64,000 nucleotides of DNA from Calendula officinalis (taxonomy: Eukaryota; Streptophyta; Magnoliopsida; Asterales; Asteraceae), in assembly GCA_963853835.1 (NCBI GenBank), contig OY970822.1, forward strand, positions 14,633,501 through 14,697,500, written 5' to 3'. Both the position numbers and the translations under genes were made by a program. Every line of letters starts with the position of its first letter. Positions within the stretch are counted from its first letter, which is position 1. The notes beneath the pieces are model-generated. The model did not search any database. It was not told the origin of the DNA and saw only the letters and a program-made list of their open reading frames with translations. Shown in pieces: positions 1 to 12,537 of this stretch.

Positions 1-523
1 GACTTCATCATGGGTAATAGTGAGGCGATAATATCGTATGAGTCTTCAAACCAAGATGCATCATTCCCTAATACGATTTCGTGATGCATTGGTCTAACTC
101 CAACGCTATTTGTAACTGGTAGCTATACAGATTAGTTCCATGTATCATGTGATGACTATGAAGGAGATGGTGTAGTTAAGGTTTATTCGTTCCCTCTGAT
201 CAAAGTGATAGAGGAGATATCCATGGGCCCCCTGTTGATTTGATGTGACACTGAAATACCTGCGCAGATCATGACTAAATTGAAAGTTCAATTATGTAGT
301 CAAATCGTCATCATAAATATCGAATCAGGAAACATAATCGTAACTAGAGTGATTGACATGTCCATGTCACTAGTTACATGATATCGCGCAACGAATGACA
401 TATGATCACTTATCATAGGATTGTTTCTGATAGTTCAGAGTTCAGCAGCTGCACAAGCCATGCACACTCTAAAGGTACACGAACGCGTAACGTTTATAGT
501 TGATGAGATGTCCAAGTGGGAGA
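1..523 (+). mobile_element. 3' internal tail of a Ty1/copia element entering from outside the window
   Basis: No intact reading frame is visible here. The segment ends in a polypurine tract (AAGTGGGAGA, about 514-523) placed directly before an LTR-like start, the usual layout of the 3' end of a copia internal region. The coding part of the element would lie to the left of the window. Assignment to copia rests on the tract and the LTR that follows, not on protein similarity. Confidence 0.55.
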
Positions 524-1272
524 CAGTTGGAAATAGTGTCCAACACATCAAATAAACCGGTATTCCGGTTCGGGTATTTTAGAGTCCTGTTCGGGTTGCC
601 TTCGAGGCGTCAACGAACACGAGAAATAACGTAGTGTTTAATTAATAGTTTAATTAAATATACTACTGGGCTAAACGGGCTAATCTAGTTAATGGGTAAT
701 TAACTAGATTAAGGTATCGGGCCAAGTATTAATCGTTAATACTTGTGGGCTTAATTAAAGAGTTAATTAGAAGCGGGTTTTGGACCAATTAGTGTTTTAC
801 CATAATTGGACTTTTGACAAGTATATATTGAGGTTAAGGGTTTAACCTAATACACACTTAATCAATTGATCCCTTGCCTCCCAAAGCAATTCGGCCGAGC
901 ACCTCCACCGTCGACCGAACCGCCGCTGCCCCGCCGTTCTGCCACCGTCGCACCACCGCTGTCGTCGCAGCTCCGCCGTGCGCCGCCGTAGGTGAAACCG
1001 AAATAGTTTCGGTTGTGTTGCTTTCGGTGCAAGTTTCTCAACGGCGCTTTGTTTGATCTGGCTCGTACTAGATCACAGGGTTTATCTAGTTCACCAAATC
1101 GCGAAGAACAAGTAAGTTATTCGAAATGTTCTATTTAATTATATTAAATATCTAGTTGCATTAGAATTGTAAACCTAATGGTCCAAATAGTTTTAATCGG
1201 GTCAGTGTTCTACCAAGTTACTTTTGATTTCCGCCTTAAATAAATTGTGGCTAGATCCATAGAAACTCAACA
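524..1272 (+). repeat. 3' LTR of a Ty1/copia element
   Basis: The segment starts with GTTGGAAATAGTGTCCAAC just after a polypurine tract and ends near CTCAACA, so the ends form a short TGTTG/CAACA-type inverted repeat (the first bases are slightly mutated). It is AT-rich except for a GC-rich patch at 893-990. The right edge is inferred from the terminal repeat. The matching 5' LTR is outside the window, so the pair cannot be checked here. Confidence 0.55.
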
Positions 1273-1732
1273 GTGATGGCGTGACTATTTATCATGGGCT
1301 GGCGCCCAATATCGATGGAACTCTCATGTTGTTTGTTTTAGTGCACTTGTTGTTTCTCGTATATCAACTCGAAGTCAGAAAGTTGAAAATTACTCGCCTA
1401 TGTTGCGATCACATCATGAAAAGATTTGGGAATCTAGAAACAAGTTTATATTTGAGCATACTCGATCAAGTGATTTCAACCTCAACTATTATTAAACATG
1501 AGTCAACTTAGGGGTGTTTGGAGGGCATATGAGCTTTTAAGCTTATGTATGTTTAATAATTATTTTAAAGTGTTTGGTGGAGTTTTTAAACTTATGCTTA
1601 TAAATTTATTTAAAGGGTTTTAAATAAGCAATTAGAAGAGGAGTATACGCTTATTTAGAGTTTTTAACTCTTTATCCTCTCATTTCGCCATATTTCTAGT
1701 TCACTTCACAAACGTTCATCACTTTAGTTTAA
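1273..1732. other. Intergenic stretch, possible end of a Harbinger-like repeat
   Basis: No gene recognised. From about 1511 the sequence TTAGGGGTGTTTGG, followed by AGCTTTTAAGCTTATG, resembles the end of a PIF/Harbinger MITE like the one at 36431. No matching right end was found, so it may be a truncated copy. Confidence 0.3.
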
Positions 1733-1959
1733 CTTTTTTTTATTTTTTGAAAAAAAGGGAACACTTTAGATTAGAGCTTCGGCATTGTCATCACCCCAAC
1801 CAAAGAGACCCGCAAATATATATATATAACTAAAAGTTCACAACTTACAGCCCTTACAGAGAATCAAAAACCCAAAAACAACAAACCAAGCACAAATACA
1901 ACTACTAAAAAATACAATCAAAACAGCCACTATCATACTCTCTGCATTTTAACACTCCA

Positions 1960-4900
1960 TTACTCTTCCACAATTCTCATGTTCATGGAGTTCTTCACTT
2001 TCAAGCAACTCAACTGGGTTTTAATGCTGTCAGAGATACCAAGCATAACAGTCTTCTCGTTTTTGACTATATTCTTAAACAGCCTATCATTTCTTTCTTT
2101 CCATATGTGATAAACAATAGTAGCCACACCAATTCTTTTGAGCACACTCTGAATATTATTCCTACATAAACTTGGATTAATATTCAAAATGATAATGTCC
2201 CAATTGTTCTGGAAATGGGCTGCATATATTTTTCTTTTCAATTGATCCCATAAAGCTTTTGAAAAATCACATTCAAAAAACAAATGATTGTGGGAATCAT
2301 TACACTTCTTACATAAGGGACATGTCATGGATTTATTAGGATCCCATTTCATAACTCTATCTTGGGTTTGAAGTCTGCCTCTAGCAGCCAACCACATAAT
2401 AAAAGTATGTCTCGGATGCCCTTGGGAAAACCATATAAATTTATGCCAATTTACTCTATTATTACCTGGCATAGCATTTTCCCATGCCTGTTTAGTAGAG
2501 TACTGAACTATTTTACCATCCTTCATCTTCCATTTAACCAGGTCTTTTTTGTCAATATTAATCAAGGGGACATCAATTGTTTGCAGGCTAGTGTATTTAG
2601 TGTTCCAACTATTTGGCCATTTCCAAACACCATTATTAATCATACTATAAACTGATGCATCATCTGCAAGCCTATCATCATAAATTTGCCTCTTGTTAAT
2701 AGTTCTGCACAGAGGACCTTTACTGCTCCAATTATCATACCATATAGAAATATCTTTACCATTTCCCACAATATGGACAATAGAATCCCTAAACTTATCT
2801 CTCAAACTGAGCAGAGATTTCCACATCCAACTGTCATTATTTTTGGGGGTGACATTCCAAAAGTTTCTGCCTTTAAGCTTCACCCTATTGACCCATTCCA
2901 CCCACAACGACTGTTTCCTGGACACGATATTCCATATATGCTTGCTTAAAAGAACTTCATTCTAGGAACTAAGATTTTTTATACCAAGACCCCATTGATC
3001 TTTAGGGATACATATATCTTTCCAGGCAACTTTAGCTTTATTTTTACTCAAATCCCCTTGATTCCATAGAAAATTCTTAAGCATCTTATCAATGCTTTTA
3101 ATGACAGTTTTGGGAAGCTGAAAAATAGTTGCCCAATAAACATGGATTGAAGCTAAAACAAAAGATAAGTTGAAGCTTACCAGCATAAGACAAGTACTTA
3201 TGTTTCCAATTTTCAATCTTGTTTTTAATTCTGTTTAATAGATCACTACAATCCTTCAGCCCTAGCTTTTTATCAACTAGGGGAACCCCCAAATACCTCA
3301 TAGGAAGTTTACCTATGGCAAAAGGCAGCTCTTCATAGATTTTATGTAGATCAACTTCTTTAACATTTCCAAAAAATATGGTACTTTTACCAATATTATG
3401 CAGCAGCCCAGAAGAGTTACTAAATTCAAGGAGAGCAGCCTTAATAATCCTAATGGAGACAATATCACCATGACTAAACACCATTAGGTCATCAGCAAAG
3501 CATACATGGGTTAATTGCACTTCTTTACAACCTTTATGATATTTAAAATCCCCTTCTTCATTGATTTTCCTTTTCATCATTAAAGTAAAGATCTCCATAA
3601 CTAGGGTAAATAATTAAGGAGAAATTGGATCTCCTTGTCTTAATCCCCTCCCACTCTTAAAAAGCCCATGCTTTTCACCATTAATACAAATAGTGAAGGC
3701 TGTAGTATTAACACATGTCATAATCTAATTAACCATCTTTGTAGGAAACCCAAATTGCACTAAAATAGTTCTCAGAAAACCCCAATTAATTGTATCATAA
3801 GCCTTTGCTATATCTATTTTAAGAGCACGTCTTTTGGGGCCACTCTTCCTATTATAGCCTTTCATTAAATCTTGGGTAATCAACAAGTTATCATGGATAA
3901 CCCTGCCTGGGATAAAAGCACTTTGGTTCACATTAACAAGCTTGTTTAGGTTGTTCTTTATTCTATTGGTCAAAATTTTACTTATACACTTATATAAGAC
4001 ATTACAGCAAGCAATAGGTCTGAAATCAGACACTTTCAAAGGGTTAATCAGTTTAGGGACAAGGGTGATCACTGTAGCATTAATTTCCCCAAACAGCTTA
4101 CCTGTAATAAAGAATTCTTTTGTAGCCCTGCAGACATCCTGCCCAATTATATCCCAAGCACTTTTGAAAAAAGAGGAAGTATATCCATCTGGGCCAGGAG
4201 CCTTGTTTTCACCAATGTCAAACATGGCTTCTTTTATCTCTAAATCAGTCACTTCAGTAATCATAGCATCAACATCTTCATTACTCAGCTTTTTAGTGAA
4301 AAGTCTATCCATGTTACTCATATCTTTTATGTCCCATTTATTACCCAAAAAATCTTTAAAATGTTTAACAAACTGCTCTGGTATCTCATCACCCTCAAAC
4401 TTGTTGCCCAGATCATCATAAATTTGTATCACCCTATTAAATTGTTTTCTGCTCTTGATAGATTGATGAAAAAACTTTGTGTTTTTATCACCATCTTTCA
4501 TCCAATTAATTTTAGCATTTTGGAATAACAATTGTTCTTCATCATTAATCGCCTCATTGTATTCCTCAAGAAGGTCAGAGTCTTCTTTTTTATATGAGCT
4601 GTTATTAGGTTGAGATTCCATTCTAATTTGAGCCTCTTGTAACTTTTCTTTAGTTTTCATCACTAGGTCATGAATGTTTCCCTTTTGCCAGCTTAACTGC
4701 TTCATAAAAGGTTTAATAGCTTGCAACCTTTTAACAAGAATGTACATCTTCTTGCCTTGAACCTGTTTAAACCAGTTATTCTGCACAATCTGTAAGAATT
4801 CAAGTTTCTTAGCTATATAGTTGGGGAATCTAAACGATGTAGACTTCTTATTACTGCTCCCATTTATTGACAGCACAATAGGGCTATGATCAGAGGTAAG

Positions 4901-5575
4901 GAAAGGCATAAACTGGACATGAGCATGCCCAAATTTAGCCATAAATTCTGAGTTGGCCATGCCCTTATCAAGTTTCTTCATAATACTAGTAATATGCTTT
5001 TTAGGGGATTTTATCCATGTATAGAATAATCCAGATCTACATATATCTTCAACTTCAATTTCATTAATACAATCAATGAAATCCTGCATGTCACCATTAA
5101 TGAAAGACCTACCCATGGAATGTTCAGCACACTTCGTGGTAGTATTAAAGTCTCCCATAAGAATCCATGGTTGATTAGTAGTAATGCTCTTAGCCACCCC
5201 TAACTCTTTCCACAATAATCTCCTTTCTCTGCCACTATTCGCAGCGTAGATAAAACTGGCAAACAATGTCTGCTTACTTTGAATTAAATCAATAACACAA
5301 AGAATACTCTGCCTTGATATATGCACAGGAGTGATTTTAACAATATTCTTATCCCACCCCACCAAAATTCTACAGGCATTTTTACTGTACATAACATTGG
5401 AGAGCCTTTTTCCAAAAGTTTTCTCAGCAATTCTATCCAACTTCTCTTCTTTTATATGGGTTTCCAGAATAGTACACACCAGAATTTGCTCACTTCTAAT
5501 GAATTCCATAACTTCATTCTGCTTTCTCCCTTGATTCATGCTTCTGATATTCCAAGCAGCAACTTTTATCATCAT
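1960..5575 (-). pseudogene. LINE ORF2, endonuclease and reverse transcriptase (broken)
   Basis: The likely start is the Met at 5575 (MMIKVAAWNIRSMNQ), the usual opening of an L1 endonuclease domain; GDFNTT and SDHSPI motifs follow. The reverse transcriptase begins near 4200 (KAPGPDGY, FRPIACCN, QSAFIPGR) and its catalytic FADDLMVF lies near 3500. An in-frame stop at about 3724 interrupts the RT. A frameshift near 3200 and another stop near 2965 separate the C-terminal part (1960-2925), which has the CPLCKKCNDSHNHLFFEC zinc-binding signature of the RVT-associated domain. The total would be about 1,200 codons, normal for plant L1 elements. Target-primed reverse transcription would be its role. 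The copy cannot make a full-length protein. Confidence 0.8.
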
Positions 5576-5591
5576 AAGAAAATGGAAAATA

Positions 5592-7188
5592 TTACTGTTC
5601 ATTAAGAACAGTGTAGTCTCCTCCCTCAATGTCATTTCCCTCCATATACTCAACATTTCCAGAATTATTTTCCAAAACATCATCTTCTGGATCCTTAGCA
5701 TGGAGTTCATCCCATTTCACTTGAAAACAATTTTGCATTTCCTCAGACCATTTCATAAAGTCACATAATTGAGGTTTCTTCCTTTCTCTAGTATATTGCT
5801 CAACTTTTTCCATATCATCCTTTTTATTCAGCATATCATTATTATCTTCCTCACAATTTTCCAAAACAGAAAACTTATTTGCTAATTTTTGATGTTCTTT
5901 CATAATAGCTGGCTTTAATCCCCATATCTTTTTCCCCCATGCCTTCTTTGCCATTACCAGCCCTTTCTACATTGGTATTAGTTTTGTTACCCCTAAAATT
6001 GTTCTTTTTATATACCACTTCAGTGAAACTTTTTTCATTTTGAGCTAGATTCATATTTTTTATTTCCCTAGCTTTTAATTCTGCTGCTTTTTCCTCCTCA
6101 GGTCTTGGTCGTATTTTGCATAAATTATAACTATGCCCAAATACTTTGCAGCTAGAGCATAACTCAGGTTTCCAAACATACTCAACTTTTACAGTTTTAG
6201 TGCCTATAGTTTTGGCTTCCTTATCCCTATATTGCACATCAATTGATTCCTTATATCCTTTATGGACATTAACCTCAACCAAAACCCTAGCATACTCCAT
6301 CCTTCCTTTACCAGTGTTGCACATATTCACAGTCATGGAGTCCATGATTAGAGGATTTCCAAGACTGCTAGCTAAAGCACTTAAACCTTCCTTACTCCAT
6401 GCTTCATTAGGGACATTCAATAATTTGATCCATAATGGGATTTTGGTCTGCTCCATTTTTTCCATACCAATTTCAGGGTTCCATTTCTGCACAAATAGTG
6501 GCTTATTATTGACCATCCATGGCCCTTGATCAATGACCTTCATCATCCCTTCTTCATTTTTAAACTTGAAAATACATAGGCCATTACTATCTATGTTAAT
6601 GTCAATCAATCCATATTTACCCCACATACGCCTAATATTATATCTCAATTCGTTTATATGCATGCTATAACCAACAAAGTATCCACATGCTGTCAGCTTC
6701 CACAGTTGACATCCAATATTAACAATTTCTTCATCAAATACTACAATCTCTACCCCATTTTCATTCAATTGAGTAGGTATGTATTTCATTTTATTTGATA
6801 CAATGGAATCATCATTACTCACAACATTTGCATATGAACGTTCAACAACATTCACAGATTTGTCCCCTTTAGGGGTATTATTCTCAGATGTAGTATTAAT
6901 ATTCACATTAACATCACCAATAACAGTTTCCTCTATGTACGTAGTACTTACATCGGTAGATTTGTTTCCAGATGTCAAATGCTCTGTGCTGCATTGAACC
7001 TTTTCAACAGAATCGTCTTCCCCCAAATTAGACCTAATTCCATTATCCATCGGATCATCCACCTTAGGCTGCCTAACATCAGAGCGATACTCATTGCTCT
7101 GTGAGTTCCTCTTAGTATTCACATGATTCGCATCTCCAAATTTAATCGGGATTTTCACACTTCGCTTCGATGTTCTACGATTAGACAT
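5592..7188 (-). pseudogene. LINE ORF1, nucleic-acid-binding protein (frameshifted)
   Basis: Reading runs from the ATG at 7188 to about 5940 and then moves to another frame that closes at 5592. The first part (about 420 residues) has a hydrophilic N-terminus, a middle domain typical of plant LINE ORF1 proteins (DUF4283-like, with a GPWMVNNKPLFVQKW stretch) and a CCHC knuckle (CSSCKVFGHSYNLC). The second part is an acidic and lysine-rich tail of about 115 residues, starting near MAKKAWGKKIWGLKP. Both frames are open across about 5875-5954, so one small indel around 5930-5960 is the likely lesion. ORF1 proteins coat LINE RNA. The stop lies 17 bases before the likely ORF2 start. Confidence 0.75.
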
Positions 7189-7375
7189 AACGAGAGGAGA
7201 GTGGACAAAATCGAGAGAGATTGATCAAGGATTAATCAAAAGAAGAATCGAAATAGCAGAGAAACAAGGAATCAAAAGCGATCAGAATCAGAATGAGGAA
7301 GAAATGATCGAGATTCGAAGAAAATCGGTCAAGCTCACGTAACCGCTTTTCGCGCCAAATCGCCTAAAAACGAGA

Positions 7376-8085
7376 GCATTGCAAATTATTTGAGAATCCC
7401 TAAATAATATAAAGTCTTCTAAATATTTAATTTAACAAAAACTTTTTAGTATATACCCGATAAAATTATATTATAGAGCATTTGAAAATTTACAATTGTT
7501 ACAACCCAAAAATAATAATACAAATGAAAACTATCCATTTTTAATCATTCTACATGCATCTTATTAGAAATCATATTACTTAAATAACATATATCAAGGG
7601 TAAATGATAATATATGAAGGGTTTTTCTAACATGTGGATAATGCTCTTTGTTTTGTTTATTCGATATTTTAATTATAAGTTCAAGTAAGTCGGAACTATA
7701 TTTGTACCATTAATATAATTAAGAATATTTTTTTAGTGACACTTAATCTACTTCATTTTATCACTATCGAAATTTGAATTCATAACCATTAGGCCTTGTG
7801 CAACATTATACACACTAATAGCACCATGATACTATCAATTAAGAATTAATCATTTACCTAGGGGCGTGACTCATGGGCTTTAAATAAGCATTTGCATAAA
7901 GACAAATAATAAATGCAACACGTGACATTTCCATTGGATTTTAGCATGTCGATACAATAAACAACAATAAACTAATCTCGCCAGTTGCTGAACAAAATAA
8001 AATGTGGCAAATTAAATTTTATACAAATAACCAAAATATGTAAAAGAAAATTAAAAAAGGTGAAATTATATAAAATGGTAATATA
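7376..8085. other. AT-rich intergenic DNA
   Basis: No gene, RNA or clear repeat recognised between the LINE 5' end and the Stowaway element. Confidence 0.5.
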
Positions 8086-8398
8086 CTTCCTCCGTATCAA
8101 AATAAGTGACACAAATTGACTTATACGTTTTTTGAGGCAAAAGATTAAAGTAGAGGTTAAAATATATTAAAGTACATAATTAGTGGAGAATGAGTCCCAC
8201 TTTCCTTGAATAAAGTGATATTAATGAGTTTTAAAAGTAAAAGTAAGGGTATAAGGGTAATTTCACTTTATTAAAGTGGATAGTTAGTGGGTATGGGTCC
8301 CACTATTTTTACCAAATAAGGAAAGTTTTCAAAGTGTGTCACTTATTTTGATAAACTCCAAAATGAAAAGTGTGTCACTTATTTTGATACGGAGGAAG
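8086..8398. mobile_element. Stowaway-type MITE (Tc1/mariner)
   Basis: The 313-bp element begins CTTCCTCCGTATCAAAATAA and ends with the reverse complement (TTATTTTGATACGGAGGAAG). It is flanked by TA on both sides (8084-8085 and 8399-8400). The CTYCCTCCGT terminus and TA target duplication are diagnostic of plant Stowaway MITEs. It has no coding capacity. Confidence 0.92.
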
Positions 8399-8534
8399 TA
8401 GATGCTAAGATTTTTGAATATGGGAAACTTAACATTTTCTCTTACCAAAAAGGAATATTCTTTAAGTTCGATCTTGATCAATTTAGGAAAACCAGTTACT
8501 TTTTATGTTCTTGAGGTCAAATTTGTTGAAAATA

Positions 8535-8712
8535 TGAGAAATGATTTTTAGTCCTAACATTTGTTATTTTTAGTCCTACTCATTTATAATATGACATGTG
8601 TAATCTACTAATTCTCTCTCCTAATATTATCCTTTAATTTCGACACATGTTTTCTTTTCTAATGAATAGGACTATTAAAATGAATAAATAGTATGACTCA
8701 ATACCATTACTC
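8535..8712. mobile_element. Small MITE with 8-bp target duplication
   Basis: The 178-bp segment has imperfect inverted ends (TGAGAAATGATTTTTAGTCC at the left; the right end reads in reverse complement GAGTAATGGTATTGAGTCAT). It is flanked by TGAAAATA at 8527-8534 and 8713-8720. A related copy lies at about 23712-23867. The 8-bp duplication favours hAT, but a Mutator origin is not excluded. Confidence 0.65.
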
Positions 8713-9004
8713 TGAAAATAATCAAATATAGATGGAAAATGATAGTATGACTCATTTTAGGAATATTACTTTTTTAATCAATGTATAAGCTTTTTATGCA
8801 TGTTAGTGACAGTCATAAGGGCTGTCATTAGCAAAACTCAATATAGATATGAAAATTAGATATATTTTCGTAATTTTGTTTCCGTTTTTTTACTTCTAAA
8901 TTCCGTAGTGTACGATGTTTCTTTATTTTAATTAATGAAATATTAGTTGGTTTATAAAAAGTAAAAAATAAAACAAGAAAAAAATGTGTTTGAAATGACG
9001 CTGA

Positions 9005-9300
9005 GTAGAGGTGGACAAACTGTTTTAGAAAAAATCAATCCAGTTCCAAACCAAATCGGATTCGGTCAATGTGAGTTAAAATATGTTTAGGTTGAAACGG
9101 GTTCGAATCGAAACAAGATTTGGCCTGAAAACTATGGATCTGAAAGAAACTAAATTGGATCGGATCGAAATCGGATTGGATATGTTTTTTTTTGTACATG
9201 TGGATATGATTTTTAAGCCGGTTTGCCCCACGAGTAATCGAACCGATCCCAATTCAGCGGTTTCGAATCCGATATGCTCACATCCGGATTAAAATCACAA
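9005..9300. repeat. CGG/TTT-rich dispersed repeat, degenerate copy
   Basis: The sequence carries GGATTCGGT and GGATCGGAT-type words and ends near ATGCTCACATCCGGATT. It resembles the better preserved copies at 29707 and 33274, but is diverged and its ends are not resolved. Confidence 0.4.
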
Positions 9301-9770
9301 ACCAATTTTTTTTTTCATGTATAGTGTTAAGATGACTAGATGGCTCGAATCAACACATCTTATGTTCTAAAATAAAACATAAACAACAGTAAGTTTTTAT
9401 TTTATGATATTTGCGGTAAAGATATTAGTAACTACACCAATGAGCAACGACAACCATGGCTCCATGAGGCATGAACCATGGTCCTCCATAAATATCTGTG
9501 TTTATTTAATATAATAATAATAATAATTTAAAATAATGATAATAAGAATTGTACCACCACACAAAAATAAACAAGTGGGTGCCAATCGTGAGCAGTGTAT
9601 GCATCAAATCGCCTCCAGCCACGAGTACACTCATTGACAAGGGAATCCACGTTAAATATTAATACATGTTTAGATTCTGCAAAAGCTTTTACACATTTAA
9701 CATCTTCTTGGATCCTCTCCGTCATAAGAATCGCAAAAAAGGTGATTTTTCTTTCAATTTTCGTCACGAC
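9301..9770. other. Intergenic DNA, probable promoter side of the membrane-protein gene
   Basis: No gene recognised. The stretch contains (TAA)n-like sequence near 9511-9530. The transcription start of the downstream gene is probably near the right end, because its coding exon 1 begins directly after a splice acceptor. Confidence 0.35.
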
Positions 9771-9782
9771 AGATCATTACAT

Positions 9783-10112
9783 CTTGATTCATTGATCGTA
9801 GAAACTGCCGTTAATCTGTTTGTTTTGATTTCCAAGTAATCGAGTTCGCACTAGTTTCAATGTATGATTTCAGCTGGATCGTGTGCATCTATCACGATTC
9901 ATATTTCATAGCTCGTTGAAACATCTGTGTGTAAATTGATATCTATTAGAGCTTTCTACTGGTTTTAATGTACGATTTCTGCTGGATTGTGTATACATCT
10001 ATATCTTGATTCACATTCCATAGCTCATAGAAATTGCTTTTCATCTGTTCGTTTTGATTTCTGTGTGAGTTTTCCACTGCTTTAATTGTTTAATTGCAGC
10101 TGGATTTAGATT
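9783..10112 (+). repeat. Three diverged tandem copies of about 110 bp in the 5' leader region
   Basis: Units begin near 9783, 9891 and 10003. Each starts with a TC(T/A)(T/C)GATTCA word and ends with a GATTT/C..GCTGGAT word, and a (T/G)TTTTGATTTC word lies between in two of them. They lie upstream of the first coding exon, probably in the 5'UTR or its intron. Confidence 0.6.
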
Positions 10113-10708
10113 AAACTCAGGAGCCAATTGATATTTGTTATTTTGTATACGCAGTGTAACTAATGTGATGGATTTTGTTTTTCTGTTTACATTTGATCTG
10201 GATTATATGGCCTGCTCTCAGGTCTGACTGTCTGTGTTTGTTAATTAGTAATTTTTAACCAAATGTTTTGTAGAATGATGCTAATTTGAGATCAGTTTAA
10301 AATTACAAACCAACTGTTGACTATGCCTAAATCACACAGGGGTGTTATGTTAGCATCAATAGTCAATTAACCAGTTGAATAAAGTTTGGAAAAGATAGAC
10401 CATTTTACATTCATCTCAATAATCAGTTTTACACAGAAACTTTTAACTTAAATCTCTAAATCAATTTAGGATAATCAGTTGACTGAACCAAAGTGGCAAT
10501 AGTCAGTTTCAGTGTTTAGGTAAAAGTAATTATGATTCTCTGATTACTATTTAGGTCAAAACAATCATATTTGGGAATTCTAAGGCATGAAGCAATAGAA
10601 TACTAATTGTTTAGAAAAATCTAAATTACTTACTTATCCCTAGTTTAATCAACTATATAATCATATCAAGTTATTTCTCTCTGATATTTTGCATCTGCTT
10701 TTTTCAGG

Positions 10709-12537
10709 ATGGTGCTTAGCGATACTACTAGCTTGGATTACTGGATGAACTGGAAATTCTTACTTTGTTTCATATGTGTGTTTGGTTCCATAATTATAGC
10801 ATCTTTTTTAATTTGGATATATGAAATTACACACAATTCAAAAACTTACAAAGAGGAAACTCAATTACAAAGGGATTGGTCTTTGTATGATCGCGAAGCA
10901 TGGATGCCATGTGTGAAGGAAATACACCCTGTTTGGTTACTGGTTTACCGAATCATTTCATTTTGTTTGCTTTTCACTGCTTCTACTTCTGAAGTTGTTA
11001 TAGATGGGACTGACTTATTTTACTATTATACCCAGTAAGTCATTTATCTTCTTATATTTGCAGAATTTCTGTAATTTCTGTACTGCAAGTTTTTGATTTT
11101 CTCTCTTGTTCTGGATAGGTGGACCTATACTCTGGTTATTTTCTATTTTGCGGTATGTATTTTTCTTCTACAAGTTGTATTTCAGTTATTTCTGCTGTAA
11201 TTAAATCATATGGACTTATTTGCAATTAAAAAACATCAACTTTGTGCTTCGTTTTACAAGCATTTGCAAAATTTGAACTTATTGTTCTTACAAATGTCCT
11301 GAAGTTGTTGTGCAGTTTGGATCTGTTCTCTCAGCCTACGGCTTGTTTCGGGAGCATAGGGTTTGTAGCTTAGATACAGATACACAACAAGCAATTTACA
11401 TGCCTCTTAATCATGATGATTTGGAGAATGCATCAAGTCAACAGGGTCAAAGTTGGTTCTTGCAAAGTGCTGCCTTTTGGGGCTATTTATTTCAAATTCT
11501 TTTTCAGGTAGATTACAAATTACATGTTGAGTGTGTAATCTATAATACAGTTGAGATTCTCATATAATTAATTTGTTTGTTGTACACAGATGAGTGCTGG
11601 TGCATCAATGCTGACAGATTCTGTCTATTGGATTGTGATTGTCCCATTTCTTACCATTAATCAGTATCCAATGAATTTTGTGAGTACTTCTTATCAATAA
11701 TAATAATTTCCATTCCTTTGATTATTCACTTGATAAGTTGTAAAATTGATTTTGGTATTCACATTCATAAGAGTGGTTTGTGAACAAAGCTATGTTGACT
11801 ATTTGACTTTAATGAGGCTAAGGTTCATTGTTTCTATGTTATGGCAGTTGACAATTCTTGCACATTCAATTAATCTAGTTTTCCTCCTTGGTGAAACAGC
11901 CTTGAATAGCCTGGTAATTTTCTCTACAATTAATTTTCCTCTGTTTAATTTGTTCTAACTTTAAACTAGTAATATTTTTCTTCAGCGTTTCCCATGGTTC
12001 AGAATTTCATACTTTATCTTCCTTACGGCCATTTACGTGATCTTTAATTGGGTTGTTCACGCCTGTGTTGATTTTTGGTATGTTTGTCTTTTTCATCTTA
12101 TTTGCATTTTGATACATTAAAAAAAAAAACTTTTTTCTTCTTCTTGTAGGTGGCCATACCCGTTTCTTGACTTATCCATGGAATATTCTCCGTTATGGTA
12201 TGTATTCTTAAACATTAGCATGGTCCAGAGGTGGCTAATTAAGCCGTTAATTATAATTGTGATAATAGTATTGTTACCACAATAATACAAAACTTTGAAC
12301 AAAATTATTAAGGAGATTTTATCCATGGTCAAACAATTCTCTTGGACTACAACATATTTATGTTCTTCTGTTAAGAGAATTCTTGTTAATCTGTTTAAAA
12401 TGCAACATAACGTGTGCAGGTACTTAGTGGTTGCATTATTGCATCTACCATGCTACTATCTTTTTGCACTTATTGTGGAAATGAAGTACCGCGTATTGGC
12501 TAGATGGTTTCCTGAATCATATCAACGTTTGAGATAA
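10709..12537 (+). CDS. Multi-span membrane protein of the plant Rolling-stone-like family
   Basis: Eight coding exons join in frame: 10709-11034, 11119-11152, 11316-11507, 11590-11679, 11848-11913, 11986-12077, 12150-12197 and 12420-12537, giving 321 residues. The ATG follows a splice acceptor (CAG at 10705-10707), so there is an intron in the 5'UTR. The protein has several hydrophobic spans: one near residues 11-32, one near 75-90, one over exon 2 and the start of exon 3, and others in exons 4 to 8. Exon 7 has WWPYPFLDLS and the C-terminus has ARWFPESYQRLR. These are features of a plant family distantly related to Drosophila Rolling stone, annotated only as transmembrane proteins. The molecular function is unknown to me. 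The gene looks intact: all junctions are GT..AG and the frame is kept. Confidence 0.85.

Larger units (their letters stand above)
1733..7375 (-). mobile_element. L1-type LINE retrotransposon, nearly full length
   Basis: The minus strand carries, in order, a 5' leader, an ORF1 with a zinc knuckle, and an ORF2 with endonuclease, reverse transcriptase and a C-terminal zinc-binding reverse-transcriptase-associated domain. At the 3' side the minus strand ends in an A-rich tail (T-rich on the plus strand at about 1732-1747). This is the organisation of plant L1 LINEs. Both ORFs are damaged by a small number of lesions, so the copy is recent but probably dead. The 5' edge is approximate and I could not fix a target duplication with confidence. 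Confidence 0.85.

Noticed and set aside
1281..1511. 76-codon frame after the first LTR
   Set aside because: It starts with GTG, has no family features and no support from splice sites.
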